NCBI RefSeq assembly: GCF_002265625.1
Contig: NZ_NOVE01000002.1
Location: 62,001 to 126,000 of the forward strand
Length of the DNA stretch: 64,000 bases
Reading direction: 5' to 3'
Source: Prevotella sp. 885
GTDB taxonomy: Bacteria; Bacteroidota; Bacteroidia; Bacteroidales; Bacteroidaceae
Positions 38,046 to 47,048 of this stretch are shown in pieces. Position 1 is the stretch's first letter. Every line of letters starts with the position of its first letter. A model generated the notes under the pieces. The model worked only from the letters and a program-made list of their open reading frames with translations. It was not told the DNA's origin and did not search any database. The position numbers and the translations under genes are program-made.

Positions 38046-40322
38046 TTACTTGATGATTATCTTTGTGGTCTTGCCGTTAGCCTGACGCACGATGTTCAGA
38101 CCCTTCTGCAGCTGGTTCTGGCGTACGCCGTCAGCGCTGTAGATGTCGGTGATGGTGGTGTCGTCAGTTGCTGTTTCGATGCCGGTGGGAGTGAACTTCT
38201 CGCCGAACACTACGGTTATGCCGTAAGAAGGATAGCTCTCTGCGTAGCCGCCGAGGTCGAAGAAGAAGCGTCCGTAGAACTTGTCGCCCTGGCTCTTTGC
38301 TCTGGTCAGTGTCACGTAAGTGATATAGCCTTCCCATCCGCTCTGCTGCATAGCATATTCTGCCTTCTCAGCGCTGTATGTTGTAACGCCGTTTTCGTCG
38401 GTCTCGCCGTCAGCCACGAATGTGATGGCGTCCTCGCCGCCGATGTTAGGCACGCAGAATGTGTACTTGTTGTCGCCGTTAGGACGTACTGTGATGGTTG
38501 CTGACTCAATCTCCTTGTAGTCCTCGCCGCTGGTAACCTTCATAGTACCCGTGTAGACCACAGCCGGTGTGATGGGCTTGCCGAAGACAAGGCTTACGGG
38601 CATGTCGCTCAAAGCCATACCGTTAATCTCGAAGTAAAGCTCTTCACCGGCGATAGTACCCTTGAGGCTTACGTTTTCGAGTATTGTCATAGCTGTAGAA
38701 GGCGAGTTCTCGAAGGTTGCCTCCAAGCCGTTAGCGTCGATGACGACGTCGCCACCCTGCTTTGTATAGGGCACTTCCTTGATGATAAGATTACCCATAT
38801 TGGCGTCGCCGGTGGTCTTGAACTGTACGTTGCTTATCATGATATCGGCGAATCCGTCACCGTAGTTGGTGACTGTCATTACCTTGTCTGTATAGCTCTG
38901 CTCCTCCGAGCTGAATGTTGTGGTGAGCGTATTTGTGTATTCGTTTACGGCAGGTGTGTCCACGTAGTATGAATATACTGCCTCCTTGTCGCCGAGCTGC
39001 ATTGTGAAGTCGCCTGCAAGGAATGAGGTCTGACCGTAGAAATCCTTGATGCTTGCGCGGATTTCCTGACCCTTAGTGAGTCCGAGTGAGCTTGCCAGCT
39101 CGCCTGCTGTCTTAAGAACAGCGTTGGCTGTGGTGTCGTTGATGACTATGAAGCTGCTTGAGTTGTCGCCTGAACCTTCTGCAAGGTAGCCCTTGATGTT
39201 TGTGAACTTGAGGCTACCGAGATACTTGCCGTTGTGCGAGAGATCCTTGAGGATGATGGTGTAAACGTCGTAGTCGGTGGCTTGGAGGCTGATCTGAGCA
39301 GCGTCAAAGCGGCTGTACTTGCCGTCAAGTAGCATCTTAGCCGGGGCTGTATACTCTGTTGCGTCGGTTGCTTCGAAGGCAGTCTTCACCACACGGGCTG
39401 ACTTATATGTAGCGTTACTACGTGTAGAACCCTCCTGGCTACCGAAGTGGAGTGTGTTATGATAGTAGAGCTTGACGAGCTGACCGGCGTCGAACACCTG
39501 CTGACCGTTGATGCGCAGACCGTACTGATAAGAGAAGTCGATGTTTATCTCGCCCTCAATGTCGGTCAATTCCTTAGAATACTTCCATGCTCCGTATGAG
39601 GCATTGGATGAGATATACCAGCAAGTGAGAGTCTTTGTGGCGGGAGTGTAATAGATGTGGATGTTTCCGGCGTTGGCTACGTTAGAGAACCAGGCGTTGA
39701 TGTCGGTACCGATGGAAGCCACGTTCTCGTTCTCAGCGTCAGCGGCGCAAGTGGAAAGGTCAACCACTGCTACGAACTTCTCTGCATAATGGTCGATGTC
39801 GAAGTCCCAATCGAAAGCCTTTCCGGCTGGCTGATATCCGTCTTCGCCTACAACCTTATCAGTGGAAGCAGCTGGGAAGTCGTCCTCTCCGAACTCCACC
39901 TTAAGCTGTGTGTCGCGTGAGAACATCGTGATGAGGCCGTCCATAGTGGCGTAAGCCTTCTCGTCGTTCATCTTTACGAACACGTCTGTCACGCCGATAG
40001 AGGAGATGCCCATGCCCGATGACGTAACCGCACCGGTGAGAAGCTTGCCCTCAATGGTGGTGATGCCGTTGGCAGTTACGCCGTCAAGGTCAGAGAAAGT
40101 GAACGTACCGTAGTTGTCCTCATAACTGCCGTCTTTGTTGATGATGTTGTTGAACACCACGTCATACTTGCCGTTGCCCTTGTCGGTCACGGTGATGGTG
40201 GCGTTGTCCATCTCAGAGGGTTCGAGATAACCCACGGTCACGATGCGGTGGCCGGTGAATGTGGTTGCCATTGCCGTCAGTGTTAAGACGAGCAATGAAA
40301 GAAGAGTAAAGATTTTCTTCAT
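38046..40322 (-). CDS. Large exported protein with repeated calycin-like domains
   Basis: 758 residues. Signal peptide (MKKIFTLLSLLVLTLTAMA). Several beta-rich repeats follow, each opening like 'YTGTMKVTSGEDYKEIESATITVRPNGDNKYTF' or 'FTGHRIVTVGYLEPSEMDNATITVTDKGNGKYDVVF', resembling the calycin-like lipoprotein domains of Bacteroidota. The C-terminus 'ITDIYSADGVRQNQLQKGLNIVRQANGKTTKIIIK' is the kind of tail seen on Prevotella exported proteins and resembles that of the BspA-like protein at 52 kb. Probably cell-surface or periplasmic. Promoter at 40407, terminator at 37994. Confidence 0.75.
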   Translation of the reverse strand: MKKIFTLLSLLVLTLTAMATTFTGHRIVTVGYLEPSEMDNATITVTDKGNGKYDVVFNNIINKDGSYEDNYGTFTFSDLDGVTANGITTIEGKLLTGAVTSSGMGISSIGVTDVFVKMNDEKAYATMDGLITMFSRDTQLKVEFGEDDFPAASTDKVVGEDGYQPAGKAFDWDFDIDHYAEKFVAVVDLSTCAADAENENVASIGTDINAWFSNVANAGNIHIYYTPATKTLTCWYISSNASYGAWKYSKELTDIEGEINIDFSYQYGLRINGQQVFDAGQLVKLYYHNTLHFGSQEGSTRSNATYKSARVVKTAFEATDATEYTAPAKMLLDGKYSRFDAAQISLQATDYDVYTIILKDLSHNGKYLGSLKFTNIKGYLAEGSGDNSSSFIVINDTTANAVLKTAGELASSLGLTKGQEIRASIKDFYGQTSFLAGDFTMQLGDKEAVYSYYVDTPAVNEYTNTLTTTFSSEEQSYTDKVMTVTNYGDGFADIMISNVQFKTTGDANMGNLIIKEVPYTKQGGDVVIDANGLEATFENSPSTAMTILENVSLKGTIAGEELYFEINGMALSDMPVSLVFGKPITPAVVYTGTMKVTSGEDYKEIESATITVRPNGDNKYTFCVPNIGGEDAITFVADGETDENGVTTYSAEKAEYAMQQSGWEGYITYVTLTRAKSQGDKFYGRFFFDLGGYAESYPSYGITVVFGEKFTPTGIETATDDTTITDIYSADGVRQNQLQKGLNIVRQANGKTTKIIIK

Positions 40323-40406
40323 GATTAATAGTGCGTATAAGTAATGTTATGTTTGTATTTTCTTAAAAACTATCTTAGGTTTTAGCTGTTTGTTTAATTA
40401 GCAATG

Positions 40407-40414
40407 CAAAGTTA
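40407..40414 (-). promoter_or_regulatory. Promoter -7 box of the calycin-like gene
   Basis: TAACTTTG followed by CATTGC on the minus strand, 85 bp before the ATG. Confidence 0.55.
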
Positions 40415-40478
40415 TAAAAAAATATTCTGAACGCAAAGAATCCCTGTATTGTTCTTTTTAATACTTCCGAACACAAAA

Positions 40479-40525
40479 AATCCCTGCATCGCAGTTCTTG
40501 GACGAAACTGCTGATGCAGGGATTC
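40479..40525 (-). terminator. pnp terminator
   Basis: AATCCCTGCATC-GCAGTT / AACTGC-T-GATGCAGGGATT with A-run (T on minus) before it, 39 bp after the pnp stop. Duplicate of 37948-37994. Confidence 0.85.
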
Positions 40526-40563
40526 TTTTAATTATATTACTGATTTACTTTCAGTTCCTTTGA

Positions 40564-42864
40564 TTAGATGTCACCGTTGTGGTCGAGTGAGTCGTTGAAG
40601 TCCTTCGGCTCGTGACGCTCACGGTTTTCGCGGCGTCCGTCGCGGCGGTCACCGCGCTCTCCACGGGGACGACGCTCTCCGCGCTCACCACGCTCTCCAC
40701 GGGGGCGGCGCTCACGCTCTACGTATCCCTCCGGTTTCGGGAGGAGGATGCGGTGAGAGAGCTTATACTTACCAGTCTTCGGATCAATCTCCATGAGTTT
40801 CACCTTGATCTTGTCGCCTTCCTTGATGCCAGCCTCCTCTACGGTCTCGAGACGCTTCCAGTCGATCTCTGAGATGTGGAGCAGTCCGTCCTTGCCCGGC
40901 ATGATCTCTACGAAGCAGCCGTAAGGCATGATAGAGCGAACAGTACCCTCGTAAACCTCGCCAACCTCAGGGATGGCAACGATGGCCTTGATCTTGCCGA
41001 GAGCAGCGTCAATGGCGTCCTTGTTAGGAGCAGAAACCTGCACCTTGCCTACGCCGTCTGCCTCGTCGATGGTGATGGTAGCGCCTGTATCTTCCTGCAT
41101 CTGCTGGATGATCTTGCCACCAGGGCCGATAACGGCACCGATAAACTCCTTCGGTATCTCAATCTGGATGATGCGCGGAACCTGCGGCTTCATCTCGGCA
41201 CGCGGCTCAGAGATTGTCTCCATCATGCAGTTGAGGATGTGCTCACGACCTGCCTTGGCCTGCATAAGGGCCTTCTCGAGAATCTCGAAGCTCAGACCGT
41301 CGCACTTGATATCCATCTGTGTGGCTGTAAGACCCTTGCGTGTACCGGTGGTCTTGAAGTCCATATCGCCAAGGTGGTCCTCGTCGCCGAGGATATCGCT
41401 AAGCACTGCGTACTTCTCCTCGCCCGGGTTCTTGATCAGACCCATTGCGATACCTGAAACGGGAGCCTTCATCGGAACACCAGCGTCCATGAGGGCGAGA
41501 GTGCCGGCACATACAGTAGCCATTGATGAAGAACCGTTCGACTCGAGAATCTGGCTTACGAGACGTACTGTGTAGGGGAAGTCTTCAGGAATCTGACCCT
41601 TCAGACCGCGCCATGCCAAGTGGCCGTGACCAATCTCACGACGGCCTACACCGCGCTGAGCCTTAGCCTCGCCAGTACAGAACGGCGGGAAGTTATAGTG
41701 GAGGAGGAAGCGCTGGTAGCCCTTCTCGAGCACGTCGTCAACGAGCTTCTCGTCCATCTTGGTACCGAGAGTACATGTAGAGAGGCTTTGTGTCTCGCCA
41801 CGTGTGAAGATTGAGCTTCCGTGAGGCATAGGCAGCGGCGAAACCTCGCACCAGATAGGACGGATGTCAGTGGTCTTACGACCGTCGAGACGCTTGCCCT
41901 CGTCGAGGATGCAACGACGCATTGAGTCGCGCATAACGTCGGCATAGTAGCGTACCATCTCTGCGTGCTTCTCGTCAAGCTCCTCAGGAGTAAGCTCTGT
42001 GTGAGCAGCATCGTAAGCTTCCTGGAAGTCAGAGAGAATCTTGTCGAAAGCTTCCTCGCGCGACTTCTTGTCGTGGTCGCCAGCCTCTGCGATAGCATAG
42101 CACTTGTCGTAGGTCTCCTTACGAATCTGCTCGCGCAGCTCCTCGTCGTTAACCTCGTGGCAGTACTCACGCTTAACGTCAGTGCCGAGCTCCTTAGAAA
42201 GCTCAGTCTGGAGTTCGCACATCGGCTTGATGGCAGCCATAGCGGCCTTCAATGCACCAATCATGTCCTGCTCCGAAACTTCCTTCATCTCGCCTTCCAC
42301 CATCATGATGTTCTCGGCAGAAGCACCAACCATGATGTCCATATCTGCCTCCTTCATCTGCTCGAAGGTCGGGTTGATAACATATTCTCCGTTGATGCGA
42401 GCTACGCGCACCTCAGAGATGGGGCATTCGAAGGGGATATCTGAACAAGCCATAGCGGCTGAAGCTGCGAATCCTGCGAGAGCATCAGGCTGGTCAACGC
42501 CGTCGGCGCTGAGGAGCATGATCTGCACGTACACCTCTGCGTGATAGTTAGAGGGGAAGAGCGGGCGGAGCACACGGTCTACGAGGCGAGATGTAAGAAT
42601 CTCGTTGTCGCCTGACTTGCCCTCACGCTTTGTGAAGCCGCCAGGGAAGCGACCTGCTGCTGAATACTGCTCTTTGTAGTCCACCTGCAAAGGCATGAAA
42701 TCTGTTCCGGGAACTGCATCTTTTGCGGCACAAACAGTGGCGAGAAGTACGGTGTTGCCCATACGCAGTACAACACTTCCGTCGGTCTGCTTTGCCACTT
42801 TCCCGGTCTCAATGCTGATGGTTCTGCCATCAGGCAATGATACTGTCTTTGTAATTACGTTCAT
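40564..42864 (-). CDS. pnp: Polynucleotide phosphorylase
   Basis: 3'-5' exoribonuclease of RNA turnover. 766 residues: two RNase PH domains ('[15 protein letters not shown]', '[13 protein letters not shown]', and in the second '[20 protein letters not shown]' and '[15 protein letters not shown]'), KH domain ('[17 protein letters not shown]') and S1 domain ('[30 protein letters not shown]'). The tail after S1 is Arg/Gly/Glu-rich ('[19 protein letters not shown]'), a likely RNA-binding extension. Promoter TAACTTTG at 42903. Confidence 0.98.
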   Translation of the reverse strand: MNVITKTVSLPDGRTISIETGKVAKQTDGSVVLRMGNTVLLATVCAAKDAVPGTDFMPLQVDYKEQYSAAGRFPGGFTKREGKSGDNEILTSRLVDRVLRPLFPSNYHAEVYVQIMLLSADGVDQPDALAGFAASAAMACSDIPFECPISEVRVARINGEYVINPTFEQMKEADMDIMVGASAENIMMVEGEMKEVSEQDMIGALKAAMAAIKPMCELQTELSKELGTDVKREYCHEVNDEELREQIRKETYDKCYAIAEAGDHDKKSREEAFDKILSDFQEAYDAAHTELTPEELDEKHAEMVRYYADVMRDSMRRCILDEGKRLDGRKTTDIRPIWCEVSPLPMPHGSSIFTRGETQSLSTCTLGTKMDEKLVDDVLEKGYQRFLLHYNFPPFCTGEAKAQRGVGRREIGHGHLAWRGLKGQIPEDFPYTVRLVSQILESNGSSSMATVCAGTLALMDAGVPMKAPVSGIAMGLIKNPGEEKYAVLSDILGDEDHLGDMDFKTTGTRKGLTATQMDIKCDGLSFEILEKALMQAKAGREHILNCMMETISEPRAEMKPQVPRIIQIEIPKEFIGAVIGPGGKIIQQMQEDTGATITIDEADGVGKVQVSAPNKDAIDAALGKIKAIVAIPEVGEVYEGTVRSIMPYGCFVEIMPGKDGLLHISEIDWKRLETVEEAGIKEGDKIKVKLMEIDPKTGKYKLSHRILLPKPEGYVERERRPRGERGERGERRPRGERGDRRDGRRENRERHEPKDFNDSLDHNGDI

Positions 42865-42902
42865 CTAAAGTTTAAAATAACATCAAAAAATTTAATATGT
42901 GA

Positions 42903-42910
42903 CAAAGTTA
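42903..42910 (-). promoter_or_regulatory. pnp promoter -7 box
   Basis: TAACTTTG followed by GTC on the minus strand, 39 bp before the pnp ATG. Confidence 0.6.
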
Positions 42911-43003
42911 GTCATTTTCAGTGGGATTAAAGAACAAATGACAGACATTTTAGATTTTTTGTGGTTTAGCGCTCTTTGCGCCCCATTTCTAATGTCTTCG
43001 TTC

Positions 43004-44773
43004 TTACTTCTTCTTGTTCTTTGACTTTCCTTTGTTTTTGTCTGTGGTTTTCTTGTCGGCAGCTTTCTTGCTGTCCTTCTTGCTGTCTGCTGCTGTCTTC
43101 TCCTCTTCGGGAGTGGGCTGGAGCAGCTTTTCGTAACGCTCCTTGTCGGTGAGCAGCTTCACAGCCTCTGCGTACTGATTGTCATAGCGCAGCGAATTTT
43201 CTATCATGCCACCCTCAAAGTAGTATGCAGCCATGATGTCCGCGGCTAATATCTCCTTCAGCTTCTTCTTGTTGTAGGCATAGTCGAGGTCTTTCTCTAT
43301 GTTGTGCTTCAGCTTCTTCTTCAGCGCCTCAAACTCGTCCTTGGCGTCATTGTAATATCCTTCGAAGCGTGCAAGGTCCTCCAGATCCTTGAGATACTTC
43401 TCGCTGATCTGGTCGTACGTGAATCCGCTCTTCAGCACAGCCTGCTTGAATGCCTCGTAGTCTGCTTCCGAAACCTCGAAGTCGGCGGGCTTTGCCACGG
43501 TAGGATGTGATGCCATATAGTCTATTTCGTAATTGAGCATCACGTCAGTGGTGTCTGCGCGCTCCAGATAGTAAGCTATGTTGGGCAGCGAGTCAGCCTT
43601 TACTTCCACGTCAGGCTTGATGCCACCGCCGTCGCGAACGATGCGTCCGCGTGCCGTGCGGAATTCATGCGTGAGCGAGTCTGCCACTTCCTGCGCCACG
43701 TATCCGTTGTCCGTGTGCTTGTATTTGCGTGCCTGGATGCAGCGTCCCGAAGGGATATAGTATTTTGCTGTGGTCAGCTTCAGCTTTCCTGCGTAGGGCA
43801 GAGGCACGTTGGGCACCTGCACCAGTCCCTTGCCGTACGTTCTTGTTCCCATCACCACGGCGCGGTCGAGGTCCTGCAGCGCACCGCTCGTAATCTCACT
43901 GGCGCTCGCCGTTCCCTCGTTTACGAGCACCACGATGGGCATAACCGTGTCGATAGGTTCAGCCGTAGTCTTGTATTCACTGTTGGCGTTCTTCACTTTT
44001 CCCTTCATACTGAGCAGATGCTTGCCCTTCGGGAGGAACATATTCAGAATCTGTATCGCCTCGCTTACCGATCCGCCGCCGTTGCCACGGAGGTCCAGAA
44101 CGAGCGAAGTCATGCCGTTGTTCTTCATGTCGAGCACGGCGCGACGCACGTCCTTGGCACTACCTTCCACAAACTGGTTGTAGTTGATATATCCCACGCC
44201 ATCCTTCTGCACGCCGTAATAGGGGAGGTAAGGCAACTGTATAGCCTCGCGCTGAATCTTCAGCGTCATCTTCTTGCCGGTCGAAGGACGCAACACCTTC
44301 AGCACCATCGTTGTGCCGGCGTCGCCTCTTAGGTGGTCAGACACGTACGGTGTCATCTTGCCTTCCATCGATTCGCCGTCGATGCTGAGGATGATGTCAC
44401 CCTTGCGCAGTCCCGCCTTGGCGGCAGGCATACCCTGGTAAGGCTCGTTGATTACCACCTGCTTGCGTGTGAAGCTGTAGCTGATCATGGCTCCGATGCC
44501 GGCATACTTGCCTGTAAGCATTTGCTTATACTCGCCCGCCTTGTCCTCCGGATAATATTCCGTGTAGGGGTCGAGCGAGTGGAGCATGGAGCGGATGGCT
44601 GTGCCCACCACATCGTCAGCGTCAATCGAGTCGACGTAAAGCAGGTCCAGATTCTTGTATGCTGCATTGAAAATCTCAAGGTTCTTAGCCACCTTGAAAT
44701 TATGGTCACTGCTGTTTTGCGCCGTCATCGACAGCGAGAGGAGCGTCAGGGCGATAATAAGAATTTTGCGCAT
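43004..44773 (-). CDS. C-terminal processing peptidase, S41 family
   Basis: 589 residues. Signal peptide (MRKILIIALTLLSLSMTAQ), PDZ domain ('INEPYQGMPAAKAGLRKGDIILSIDGESM'), then the tail-specific protease core 'LRGNGGGSVSEAIQILNMFL', catalytic Ser in 'GTASASEITSGAL' (about residue 290) and Lys in 'TYGKGLVQ'. It works in the periplasm, cutting proteins at their C-termini. The end is a Lys-rich tail ('KKDSKKAADKKTTDKNKGKSKNKKK') of the same type as in FtsQ. Confidence 0.95.
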   Translation of the reverse strand: MRKILIIALTLLSLSMTAQNSSDHNFKVAKNLEIFNAAYKNLDLLYVDSIDADDVVGTAIRSMLHSLDPYTEYYPEDKAGEYKQMLTGKYAGIGAMISYSFTRKQVVINEPYQGMPAAKAGLRKGDIILSIDGESMEGKMTPYVSDHLRGDAGTTMVLKVLRPSTGKKMTLKIQREAIQLPYLPYYGVQKDGVGYINYNQFVEGSAKDVRRAVLDMKNNGMTSLVLDLRGNGGGSVSEAIQILNMFLPKGKHLLSMKGKVKNANSEYKTTAEPIDTVMPIVVLVNEGTASASEITSGALQDLDRAVVMGTRTYGKGLVQVPNVPLPYAGKLKLTTAKYYIPSGRCIQARKYKHTDNGYVAQEVADSLTHEFRTARGRIVRDGGGIKPDVEVKADSLPNIAYYLERADTTDVMLNYEIDYMASHPTVAKPADFEVSEADYEAFKQAVLKSGFTYDQISEKYLKDLEDLARFEGYYNDAKDEFEALKKKLKHNIEKDLDYAYNKKKLKEILAADIMAAYYFEGGMIENSLRYDNQYAEAVKLLTDKERYEKLLQPTPEEEKTAADSKKDSKKAADKKTTDKNKGKSKNKKK

Positions 44774-44833
44774 GATGTATGTGTTAAGTATAATGTATCT
44801 GTTAATATATATGTGTAAGTTGCTATATTAATG

Positions 44834-44841
44834 CAAAAGTA
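44834..44841 (-). promoter_or_regulatory. Promoter -7 box of the S41 peptidase
   Basis: TACTTTTG followed by CAT on the minus strand, 61 bp before the ATG. Confidence 0.55.
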
Positions 44842-44978
44842 CTACTTTCGGTTAGTATTCGTCCATAAAAACCTGTTTTTTTTCTATTATTTTGGTCGCT
44901 TTGGGCACAAATGTGAATTAAAAGAATAGAAAAGTTGAAAAAAAAGTTGCAAAAGTTTTTGAGATTAAAAATTTCTTC

Positions 44979-44986
44979 ATACCTTT
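44979..44986 (+). promoter_or_regulatory. tRNA-Asn promoter -7 box
   Basis: TACCTTTG followed by CATCCGCA, with TTTG 18 nt upstream as -33. Same extended box as for tRNA-Glu. Confidence 0.8.
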
Positions 44987-45029
44987 GCATCCGCAATCAA
45001 GCAACAATAATTGCTTAGCTGCCAAGAAT

Positions 45030-45103
45030 GCTTCAATAGCTCAGTTGGTTAGAGCACCTGACTGTTAATCAGGGGGTCGTTGGTTCAAGCCCATCTTGAA
45101 GCG
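45030..45103 (+). tRNA. tRNA-Asn (GTT)
   Basis: 74 nt. Acceptor GCTTCAA / TTGAAGC with G as discriminator, anticodon stem CCTGA / TCAGG around CTGTTAA (anticodon GTT). The T-stem GTTGG / CCATC has one mismatch. CCA is not encoded. Followed by its own terminator. Confidence 0.93.
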
Positions 45104-45113
45104 CTAAAGAGTA

Positions 45114-45141
45114 AGCCTCGCAAGCAACAGCTTGCGGGGCT
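45114..45141 (+). terminator. tRNA-Asn terminator
   Basis: AGCCTCGCAAGC-AACA-GCTTGCGGGGCT, 12-bp stem with one G-T pair, then TTATTCGTTT. Confidence 0.8.
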
Positions 45142-45163
45142 TTATTCGTTTATGGCTGTTGCC

Positions 45164-45196
45164 TAGGAGGCTATGGCGAGACGCCATAGCCTCCTA
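45164..45196. repeat. Mini-palindrome made of family 2 ends
   Basis: TAGGAGGCTATGGCG-AGA-CGCCATAGCCTCCTA, a perfect 15-bp stem with 3-nt loop. It consists of the two terminal repeats of family 2 with the interior gone, and is followed by TGTTTGCAC as at the other family 2 ends. Confidence 0.8.
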
Positions 45197-45260
45197 TGTT
45201 TGCACTGTTTGCTCATTTATAATTTCACCGATAAACAGGAATTTATCTGTATCTGAGGTT

Positions 45261-46172
45261 TCAGCAAATCTCCTTTCTTGCCAACATTCCTTCTATCTTC
45301 TTCCTCACATACTCCTTAAATTCCTCGCAGCCCAATATCTCGATGTCGTCGTAGAGTCCGATGACGAAGCGACCAATGCCGAGGAACGACACTACGTCAG
45401 CGGAGAAGAGCCACTTGTCTTCGCCGTCGCTTGAGATGCAGTCTTCGGACTGAGGGTATTCTTCTATGAGGAGATTGTGCGAGAGCTGACCAAGACGGAG
45501 GTCGATGCGGTGGCGCGTCTCGCCGGAGAACATGAAGATGTCGGTGTAGATTTCCTTGTGGCGGTCCTCGAAAGCCCAGGGCACATCCAGTATCTCCACC
45601 CATCCCGTCCTCGATAACTTGAACGTCTTGTTGATGTGTGAGCGGATTTCGTGGCAGCGGATGTCGCGACAGTCGTTCATGAAGAGGTACGGCTCGACGA
45701 TGCGGTCAGAAACGGTGTGGCTGTGTGGCGACGAATAGTCGTGTAGCATCACCATCTGACGTGTTGCCATCGCTTCCTTCAGCTTTGTTATGCTGGCGTT
45801 CACGCGTCGCTCAAGGTCTGGGTTGGCGCGGTTAGGGAGATTGAATGTGCGCGTCAGCTTCTGCCTCACCGACTGCGCCGTATAGTCCTTGCTGTCCGTG
45901 AAGTCCAGTTTACGGCATATATAGTCAGCCTCCGCTTCCGAGAGCGCAATGTTCTCGTGCAGTCGGCGGAAGAACGATGATGAGCGGTCGAGGCGGTAGC
46001 ACGTGCCGCTCTTGATGAGATTAAATCCGCAGTCGCGAAGATAATCGAGATAATAATACACGTTTCGTCTTGTGATGCCAAGACGGTCTGCCAGCTGTTG
46101 GGTAGTATAATTGGCATTGTCCGTGAGCAGGAGTATTAGGTCCAGCTCACGGCCATATTTGTCCATGCGCAT
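45261..46172 (-). CDS. WYL-domain transcriptional regulator
   Basis: 303 residues. N-terminal winged helix ('LDLILLLTDNANYTTQQLADRLGITRRNVYYYLDYLRDCGFNL'), a middle helical part ('ALSEAEADYICRKLDF') and a WYL-like ligand-binding domain ('RIVEPYLFMNDCRDIRCHEIRSHINKTFKLSRTGWVEILD'). Such proteins sense nucleotide or nucleic-acid signals and often control DNA-damage or defence genes; the target here is unknown. It lies 55 bp after rnhB on the same strand. Confidence 0.87.
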   Translation of the reverse strand: MRMDKYGRELDLILLLTDNANYTTQQLADRLGITRRNVYYYLDYLRDCGFNLIKSGTCYRLDRSSSFFRRLHENIALSEAEADYICRKLDFTDSKDYTAQSVRQKLTRTFNLPNRANPDLERRVNASITKLKEAMATRQMVMLHDYSSPHSHTVSDRIVEPYLFMNDCRDIRCHEIRSHINKTFKLSRTGWVEILDVPWAFEDRHKEIYTDIFMFSGETRHRIDLRLGQLSHNLLIEEYPQSEDCISSDGEDKWLFSADVVSFLGIGRFVIGLYDDIEILGCEEFKEYVRKKIEGMLARKEIC

Positions 46173-46227
46173 AATATAATAATGTAAGGTTAGTGGGGGA
46201 GGTTTTGTTAGTGGTGGTTGGTGTGGG

Positions 46228-46860
46228 TCAGTCCTCGAACTTCATTTCCAGTTGGGTGCTGCCGAGAAGGTTATAGCTCATTCGGTGGTATGGCGACGTG
46301 CCGTGCTTCTGTATGCCTTCACGGTGGGCACGTGTGGGATATCCCTTGTTCCGCTTCCAGTCGTAGAAGGGCCATTCCTCCGCTATGCTGTCCATATATT
46401 CGTCGCGGAATGTCTTGGCGAGGATGCTGGCAGCAGCGATAGACTGATACTTGCCGTCACCCTTTACGATGGTGGTGTAGGGGAGGTCTTGGTAGGGCGT
46501 AAACCGGTTGCCGTCCACGATGATGGCTTGCGGACGCACTTTTAGCTGGTCGAGTGCGCGGTGCATGGCAAGGAAACTCGCATTGAGGATATTTATGCGG
46601 TCTATCTCCTCCGGCGTGACGATGCCGACAGCCCAAGCCACGGCGTCGCGTACAATCTGGTCGCGCAACTCGCGACGACGCTTCTCGCTGAGCTTCTTCG
46701 AGTCGTTAAGGGCGGGATTGTCATAGTCGGGTGGAAGAATGACAGCGGCAGCATACACGCTGCCAGCCAGACAGCCTCGTCCAGCCTCGTCGCAGCCAGC
46801 TTCTATGAGGTCGGTATAGTAATGGGGTAGCAGATGATTGGGAGATTCTTTCTTGTTCAT
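46228..46860 (-). CDS. rnhB: Ribonuclease HII
   Basis: Cleaves RNA in RNA-DNA hybrids and at single ribonucleotides in DNA. 210 residues from Met 46860 ('MNKKESPNHLLPHYYTDLIEAGCDEAGRG'). 'EAGCDEAGRGCLAGSVYAAAVIL' holds the catalytic Asp-Glu pair, 'ALDQLKVRPQAIIVDGN' the third Asp, and 'SIAAASILAKTFRDEYM' follows. The frame is open to 46893, but a TATATTTG -7 box at 46883-46890 lies in that extension. Confidence 0.96.
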   Translation of the reverse strand: MNKKESPNHLLPHYYTDLIEAGCDEAGRGCLAGSVYAAAVILPPDYDNPALNDSKKLSEKRRRELRDQIVRDAVAWAVGIVTPEEIDRINILNASFLAMHRALDQLKVRPQAIIVDGNRFTPYQDLPYTTIVKGDGKYQSIAAASILAKTFRDEYMDSIAEEWPFYDWKRNKGYPTRAHREGIQKHGTSPYHRMSYNLLGSTQLEMKFED

Positions 46861-46882
46861 GTCGGATAATTTAAAGCACCCA

Positions 46883-46890
46883 CAAATATA
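46883..46890 (-). promoter_or_regulatory. rnhB promoter -7 box
   Basis: TATATTTG on the minus strand, 23 bp before the chosen rnhB start. Confidence 0.5.
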
Positions 46891-46963
46891 CAAGAACTTT
46901 TTGAGCTGACAAAGGAGATATCTCGTTTTTATGGTAATCTTGTCGTAGGCTGCCCTAACAAAA

Positions 46964-47021
46964 AAGGCTTTAATGCTGGCCCTTTGAGATTCTGTTCTCG
47001 CTTGACCGGCATTAAAGCCTT
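46964..47021 (-). terminator. rimP-nusA-infB operon terminator
   Basis: AAGGCTTTAATGC / GCATTAAAGCCTT (13 bp) with a 32-nt loop, and a T-run of seven on the minus strand, 28 bp after the infB stop. Confidence 0.85.
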
Positions 47022-47048
47022 CTTTATTTTTGATGATTTCTTTGTCTC

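Noticed and set aside
46861..46893. Upstream start of rnhB
   Set aside because: The -7 box TATATTTG lies inside the extension.
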